Shown here: one piece after another, positions 58,447 to 64,000 of the stretch
Layout: every line of letters starts with the position of its first letter
Numbering within the stretch: the first letter of the stretch is position 1
Assembly: GCF_020520425.1 (NCBI RefSeq)
Contig: NC_079492.1
Location: forward strand, 106,613,157 to 106,677,156
Source of the DNA: Spinacia oleracea
Taxonomy: Eukaryota > Streptophyta > Magnoliopsida > Caryophyllales > Amaranthaceae
Length of the DNA: 64,000 nucleotides
Direction of reading: 5' to 3'
Position numbers and translations under genes: made by a program
The notes under the pieces: model-generated
Databases searched by the model: none
What the model was told of the DNA's origin: nothing
What the model saw: only the letters and a program-made list of their open reading frames with translations

Positions 58447-58679
58447 AGTCATTTTCTAGTTTTCAAAGATAGAAATTAAACTATAAAAAATTGTAGGTTA
58501 TTTTTTGGAATACCATTATTTACAATTGTTAAACCAACTTTCTTGTTTGAATTAATACAAAAATATTTTCGGAATTATGCGATTCTCAGCTCTAATTATT
58601 TTTGTGAATTTATAACGTACGTAGAAATAATTTAAATTAGCGAGAATAAAATAAAAATAAACAAAAAACATAATACACA

Positions 58680-59245
58680 CTTTAGGTGTCGCCTCCTATA
58701 ATTACTTTTCGTGTCGCCTGTAACATTAAGAGGCGACTCTAAAGGTAATTAGCTTAATAAAAATAATTGTGCAGAACATCTTTCGTGTCGCCTCTTAGTA
58801 TATTAGGCGACTCGATTATTAACAAATTTAATAAAAATGTCCGAAAAATATGTTTTCGTGTCGCCTACAAACTTTAGAGGCGACTCGTATACTTAAAAAA
58901 TTTAAAAAATTATTCCGGAAATTATTTTCCGTGTCGCCTATAGAGATTAGAGGCGACATTAAAGGTTAATTAATTCTTTCAAAATAATTAAAAAGTACCT
59001 TTCGTGTCGCCTCTTATTATAATAGGCGACTCTGAATGATTAATTAATAAATTAAATTTTTTGAAAAATATATCTTCAGTGTCGCCTCTTCCATAACAGG
59101 CGACACGTATAATAACATTCGTGTCGCCTCAAAGGGGCGACTCCAAAACACCAAAAAGTTTTAGAGTCCCTAGCTTCAGAGTCGCGCCATAGGCGACACT
59201 AAAGGCAATTTAGAGGCGACATGAAAAGGTGTTTTTGTAGTAGTG
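58680..59245. repeat. CACTA-2 right sub-terminal and terminal repeats
   Basis: Alternating GTGTCGCCT and AGGCGAC(A/T)C motifs, over a dozen, ending in the inverted terminal repeat. Confidence 0.88.
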
Positions 59246-59248
59246 TGT
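59246..59248. repeat. Target-site duplication TGT of CACTA-2, right copy
   Basis: Matches 50965-50967; gag coding continues after it. Confidence 0.88.
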
Positions 59249-60849
59249 AGTCATTAGCTCCTTTCCGGGAATAGAGAGTTTCTTCCAACCTGACTTGGGC
59301 CATTGCTTTGGCTTGAGCGTCCTCAAACGTCTTGCAGGGGTATTTGATCAAATCCCTCCAAAGATCGTTTCACCATACAATCCTTGTCTGAACGCTTCGA
59401 TTGCTGTTGGGACGTCGCACTCAGGTACAGTTACCTTCTCTCTGATGAATCGAGCTATATAATCCTTCAGAGGTTCATCTGGTCGTTGAACCACACGATA
59501 CAGGTCGCTTGTATGCTTCTCCAAACACCTGCTGCTGGCGAACTGCTGATTAAAAATGTTGTCGAGATGAGCAAAGGAGGTGATGCATCCATTCGGCAGG
59601 CTAGTTAACCACTTCAAAGCGGGTCCAACCAGTGTCAACCGAACCCTTTACAGAGATTAGCTTCCCTCATGTGCTTGGGAACTGGAATTGTCATCATCCG
59701 CTTCTTGTAGGTCAAGATATGTTCCCTTGGGTCGGTCGTTCCGTCATACATGGGCATATTAGGTAGGCAAAATCGCTTCGGGATGTTGATTACATCGATG
59801 GGGTCGGCATACGGTGAGTCGGCATAGCTATCTAGGCTGGCTTCTTTGATTGGTGTTGCTACTCCTGGGATTTTGTTTATCATGGTCATAATTTGTTAAA
59901 GTTGATAATTAGTGTTTTCACAGATGCTGTTGAGCACTGGGACGAGGGGACTGAATGTTTCGGGGAGGCTGGCTTGGAGGTGTTAGTAGTAGGTGTTTTG
60001 TGGGTATATGCTGTGAGGTTGGTGAGGAGTGAACTGCGGCACCACTTGTTGTATGTAAGGGGGAGTTCCTTGGGTAGCATGGGTACCTGCAACGTAAGGG
60101 AAAGGAGTTACGAAGCCATGACTAACTGGAACGACTGACCTGTTAAGAAGAGTGCATGGAGAATAGTTTCGAGAAGAGTCTGGGCGCATTAGGGTGCTCG
60201 GGAACACTGCTTGCGGCGCCTGGCTGGCTAAAGGGACCGTCATCATCTGGGGTGGCGCTCATGGTGCCGAAGTGACTAGGTTGACAACATGCTGAACGAC
60301 TTGCTGAGAGAAGAGTTGATCCCATGGTATTTAAGTCGTCGGTGTCGGTCCTTGCGCCGGGTAGGGGCATCGACATGGTTACCATTGGGGGCTGTAACGC
60401 ACAAGATACCGGATTGGAGGCGGGAGCCGACATCATGGTAGATCTCGTCATGCCGACTTGAGATGGGGCGACCCGGACAACCGTTGTAGCGACGGCGGCC
60501 ACCGATGTACCTGTAGAAGATGATTGAGTTGGAGGCGGGGGAAGCCAACTCGGGTTAGAGCGGGCTGATTTGGCAGTGGGTCGAACTCGCGGATCTGTTC
60601 GAGGATTGGGCCTTTTGGCCCGCCAAAGGGTACATGAAGGGGATGGTCCGGAGCAGCGTCGAGATCTAAGCGGCTGTTTAGACCAGAGGTGTCTCGCCGA
60701 TACTGTAACCTTGACCCGGTGGCGATGGAGGCGGTGGATCTGACCTTGGAGTGCAACGCTTCGTTTTCCTTTTGGAGGATGTTGATGCGCTGCTCTATGG
60801 CCTCAAAGCGACGAGTGATATCGTCGGATGAGCTAGCATTTTCGGCCAT
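59249..60849 (-). pseudogene. Gypsy B gag, N-terminal and capsid part
   Basis: Start codon at 60849-60847 (MAENASSSDDITRRFEAIEQR), about 45 bases after the primer site, opening with a short coiled coil. After several frame changes between about 60520 and 59890 the gag domain is readable: PKRFCLPNMPMYDGTTDPREH, then MTLVGPALKWLTSLPNGCI, FAHLDNIFNQQFASSR and the RPDEPLKDYIARF segment, all landmarks of the plant retrotransposon gag family. It continues to 59249, where CACTA-2 interrupts it. Confidence 0.88.
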
Positions 60850-60890
60850 GGTGATTGGAATGGTATTATCAAGTTGCTTTTGATTGTCAG

Positions 60891-60908
60891 CCCCACGGTG
60901 GGCGCCAA
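60891..60908 (-). other. Gypsy B primer-binding site
   Basis: TTGGCGCCCACCGTGGGG on the - strand, two bases after the 5' LTR. This is the usual TGGCGCC-type primer site of plant gypsy elements. Confidence 0.85.
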
Positions 60909-60910
60909 AT

Positions 60911-61300
60911 TGTTTTGGGCAAATTCTACTTAGAGACGAATTTGCCTTGATGATGGTGCTGACAATCAGTTTGAGCAAGATAATTTAGAGTAACGAGAGC
61001 AAGTTGTAAGAGCATGGAATGAGAGTATTGTTATTGCTTAGCATTCGTATATACAAACTGACATAATTAAGCCATTTTATAGGCTTTCGTAAGAAGAATG
61101 TAAAGTTCGTACTTAATTACACATAATTGAGCAATGAATGCGTAATGATGATCTGCTCATCAACGGTTTGTAACCGCTGTATTGATCCCATCTGTTGGGG
61201 GCGAGTCTGAAAGATGCTACCACACGCCTTGCTGGCAGCCACATAGGCTTCTCTTGCCATGTCTATCCACGTCACCAAGAGGGTATTTTCCCCCCTAACA
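60911..61300 (-). repeat. Gypsy B 5' LTR (right)
   Basis: A 390-bp partner of 13256-13643. Confidence 0.93.
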
Positions 61301-61305
61301 GGCGC
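61301..61305. repeat. Target-site duplication GGCGC, right copy
   Basis: Matches 13251-13255. Confidence 0.92.
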
Positions 61306-61814
61306 CATGGCCTGCACCAGGCGCATGGCCTACAACAAGGACGAGCTCAACGTCCCCTTTATGATTCCAAGTACGCGCTCTTTATAGCTTAGGACAGCTA
61401 AGTGCTGCCCCAATAATTCATTTAGAAGATTCCAAAAAGCCGCAAGCCGCGCAAATTCCAGCAGTCCGAATCAGCTCCCGGGTCATCTCGGGTCATCTCA
61501 GGTCATTTCGGGTCAATTTTGGGTCAATTTGTTCAAAATTTAAAGCATTCTAGTCCTTGATCGGCGTCCTAAGTTGAGTCAGCATATGCATAAGCAAAAG
61601 TTGAATATACTTTGACTTGCGCTTTTTCTTACCACAAAACCTCAGTCAAAGTGGGGGCTTATAGTGGGTATGTACACCCGAAAAAATAGGCAAATTTTTG
61701 CTAGATTCAGCATGTGTATAAGCAAGAGTTGAATATACTTTGACTTACGCTTTTTCTAACCAAAAAACCTCAGTCAAAGTGGGGGCTTATAGTGGGTATG
61801 TACACCCGAAAAAA
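61306..61814 (+). mobile_element. Gypsy A, right part with duplicated polypurine/LTR-start motif
   Basis: Continues gypsy A after the gypsy B insertion. At 61482-61535 there are about five GGGTCAT-type 10-bp units. Two ~120-bp tandem copies (about 61570-61690 and 61700-61815) each contain AAAGTGGGGGCTTATAG followed by TGGGTATGTACACCC; the first part looks like a polypurine tract and the second like an LTR start. Confidence 0.6.
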
Positions 61815-61849
61815 TGGGAATTTTTTTTTCATTTTGCATGCGTACATAT

Positions 61850-62060
61850 AGCCACAAATTTCAAAAGCACACACAACGCGTACGAAATTCAATTCAAACC
61901 ATACAAATACAAACCCACACAAATACAAACCATACCAATTCAAATTATACCAGTTCAAATCATGCAAAATCCAAATTCGAATCATACAAAATCCAACCAT
62001 ACAAATCCAAATACAAATACAAGCTACAAATATCCATACAAACATCCTCATACAAAAATC
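61850..62060. repeat. A-rich irregular repeat (ATACAAATCCAAA units)
   Basis: Degenerate tandem words such as CATACAAATC and CCAATTCAAAT on +. Similar ATACAAGA/TTCAAATTC words fill the introns of the - strand gene to the right. Confidence 0.6.
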
Positions 62061-62214
62061 CAATCAAGGAAAAGCTGGAACTCGCTGCCATGCTGGATCA
62101 GTCCTGGTCATCATCAGCAACATTGTCAATCACATGCTCCTTGTTCCTGCTCCGGCTCATATAGCCCTCCAGATCCTGGTCTAGCTCTGTCCTTGGGGTA
62201 GCTGGCTCCTGCTC

Positions 62215-63998
62215 TTAAATGCGAAGGGTACCGGAAGGCCGCTGAGTTCCCTGCTGATAGGGAGGATACTGATAAGGCTGTGGAATCGCCATAAACCGGC
62301 GCTGCATCTCGAAATCATAGGCCTGGCGCATCCGTTCCATCCCATGCCAGTAAGCCCAAGATTCTGCACTCCATGGCTGGGAGATACTCGCTCCAAAATA
62401 AGAACCAGGGGGAGGTGTGAAAGGCACCTGGATGCCCATACCTCCAGCAGAGTACGAATGCCTAGTAGGCTCAGCATATGTAAAGGGAATAGCTCCCCTA
62501 TCAACATCCGAATGCCTCTGGTGGGCACCAGCACTAGTACACGGGCCCTGACCTAAGCTCCGCCCGAACTGCTCTCTCGGAGTATCCACCGGGGGACCTC
62601 TATCCACGGAATTCCTGCGACCTCGACGACGCTCCTATACAAGATTCAAAATTCAAGCATCAGATATCCATGTACAAGTTTCAAGAATACAAAACCCTCA
62701 CGGTCAATGAATGCACCTCTCTATCCCGGGCAGTAAGCTTCTTGGTCAGATTATCGCAATGCCTCTTCAGGGAATGAATCACAAGCATCCAGCGACGCAC
62801 TCTCACCCGAGGCGCCTACATACAAAATTCAAAATCAATTTCCAGATACAAGACTACAATCAATTTCAAGAAAAAACAAAGGTACTTACAGCTGCATAAT
62901 ACTCCGATACAGCATCGTACGCCATCCGATATGGAGGAGAAGCTACCGGAATAGTAACCTCCACCTGCTCTCCATCCGAGTCAACATAATGCATAACCCT
63001 GTCAGCATAGGGAACATCCTCTGGGTCGATCTCCTCCTCCTACAAGCACTCATACAATGATCCGATTATACAAGAATACAAGAATACAAGAATACAAGAT
63101 TCAAATTCAAAGCTCACCGGCGGTACGAAGCGTACGGGTGGAGCGAGTCTCGTCAAAAGGTCATCATAACGGCCCCTCCTATCTACAAAACTCTCCCAAG
63201 GGAGACAAATAGACTCGCCTCCAGTCTCCTTAGCATCCGAATAGAGCTTGGCAACATCCTCAACCTTCGCCAGCATGGTCTCCGGAGGATCTGTAGGGAC
63301 GAGCCTGTCTCTCGCACTATGCTGAAGAGACACCCGCTCCCCAAATACCACATATGGCGATATACCCCCAGGAGCAAGACTCGCCGTCCAGACAAGTAAT
63401 ATGCCCGCATGGCCGAAGCGGGTGTAGGCGCATCATCAAAAGGACGCCAAATCACCTACAAGACATACAGCTCAGGCAAGTATACAAATACAACAAATAC
63501 AAAGATCCGGAACAGTACAAAAGCATACCTGTCCAATAGGCAAGACCCGCAAAGCTCTGCGGAAGGTCACCAAAGACACATCTCTACGCACCGCTCCTTC
63601 CTAAGAGGTAGCAAACAGCTAAGCCGCACCCCTAGGGCGAGCCGACGCCAAGCTTGGAAAATGCTCGTACGCCCAAATCTTCAAAAACAAGCAAAGGCAT
63701 AAGTCAAGTCCTATGCTTACAAAATTTAAGATACAAACATACAAGTACCTAATACAAAATACAAGGAGTTCCAAATACCTCTAGCACGCTCCACAAAGCA
63801 GCTACACTCGCCTTGCTCTCCGATGCAGTCCGCAAGGCGTTCTTCATTTCATACAAAAGGTGGCTATATGCCAGACCACCCCAGTTGAGGCCTTGAAACA
63901 GCCCTCCATTCGCTCAAAGGCCCCAGGAAGCCAACCAGCACACGACTATTCCTGCAAGGAGCCATCACTCTACTCACAAGGGCCAGGAGGAAGAGACG
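62215..63998 (-). pseudogene. Second plant-mobile-domain gene, multi-exon, runs past the window
   Basis: On the - strand, exons by eye: from beyond 64000 to about 63780 (GGLAYSHLLYEMKNALR), about 63680-63530 (IWAYEHFPSLASARP), about 63456-63119 (WRPFDDAPTPASAMRAYYLSG, RVLLLGVYRHMWYLG), about 63043-62891, about 62816-62718, and about 62632-62215 (Pro/Tyr-rich end). The domain order and the AYEHFP, YYLSGRRVLL and YRHMWYLG motifs fit plant mobile domain proteins carried by TEs. Breaks: two in-frame stops in the 63.6-kb exon and a 1-bp frameshift near 63346. It is a different gene from the one at 11761-13116. Confidence 0.7.
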
Positions 63999-64000
63999 AA

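Larger units (their letters stand above)
50968..59245 (+). mobile_element. CACTA-2, 8.3-kb non-autonomous CACTA element with nested gypsy pieces
   Basis: The ends start CACTACTACAAAA and the inverted repeats stay similar over about 31 bp (50968-50998, 59215-59245), with a TGT duplication. Dense GTGTCGCCT/AGGCGACAC motifs lie inside both ends. No TNP2 is present. The interior holds gypsy LTR material (52747-55246) and a Ulp1-like peptidase remnant (57990-58446). Ends differ from CACTA-1, so they are different families. Confidence 0.9.
13256..61300 (-). mobile_element. Gypsy B (Tat-type Ty3/gypsy) carrying two nested insertions
   Basis: LTRs at 13256-13643 and 60911-61300, with duplication GGCGC on both sides. 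Without copia C2 and CACTA-2 the element is about 10.2 kb. On the - strand from the right: LTR, primer site, gag, protease, RT, RNase H, a second RNase H domain, integrase, a repeat region, then an antisense gene on + and the polypurine tract. The second RNase H and the antisense gene mark the Tat lineage. The LTRs differ at some two dozen sites, so it is the oldest datable insertion in the window. Confidence 0.93.

Noticed and set aside
1-64000. CRISPR arrays, bacterial operons, tRNA or rRNA genes
   Set aside because: The regular repeats are minisatellites or sub-terminal transposon motifs without spacers. tRNA-like words are primer-binding sites of retrotransposons; no cloverleaf or rRNA sequence was recognised.

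Overview
The window is nuclear plant DNA, almost certainly from a eudicot. I find no ordinary host gene; nearly all 64 kb is a stack of transposable elements (TEs) inserted into one another. The plant assignment rests on plant-type TE families: Ty3/gypsy of the Tat type with antisense genes, Ty1/copia with a Met-tRNA primer site, and CACTA elements with TNP2 transposase. GT-AG introns are also present. The copia LTR family looks like repeats I associate with the spinach/beet group, but that is a weak impression.

Layout, from the oldest layer inward. (1) Gypsy A, on the + strand, is seen at 1-833, 11273-13255 and from 61306 on. Its polyprotein lacks most of RT and integrase, and it carries an antisense plant-mobile-domain gene. 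(2) Gypsy B (13256-61300, - strand, target duplication GGCGC) sits in gypsy A. It has about 390-bp LTRs that differ at roughly 6% of sites by eye, a decayed gag-pol, and its own antisense gene on the + strand (13961-15940). (3) Copia C1 (834-11267, - strand, duplication GTTAA) also sits in gypsy A; its 1387-bp LTRs are almost identical, so it is young. (4) Copia C2 (16552-46134, - strand, duplication AACTC) sits in gypsy B and is visibly older. (5) CACTA-1 (21097-40592, duplication TTA) sits in C2. (6) CACTA-2 (50968-59245, duplication TGT) sits in the gag of gypsy B and itself contains pieces of another gypsy element and a Ulp1-type peptidase remnant.

The only apparently intact protein-coding genes are the two of CACTA-1: a TNP2 transposase (about 1096 aa after splicing) and a second transposase-family protein (about 709 aa). 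With matching terminal repeats and a clean target duplication, this 19.5-kb element looks potentially autonomous. It also holds antisense fragments of host genes (an HAT-repeat/SART3-like exon, a GrpE fragment and a PHT1 phosphate-transporter start exon) and a 15-bp minisatellite upstream of the transposase.

The right edge (about 61.3-64 kb) holds duplicated polypurine/LTR-start-like motifs and a second, multi-exon plant-mobile-domain gene on the - strand, running off the window. Exon limits were deduced by eye from GT/AG sites and reading frame; LTR divergence figures are eye counts, not alignments.
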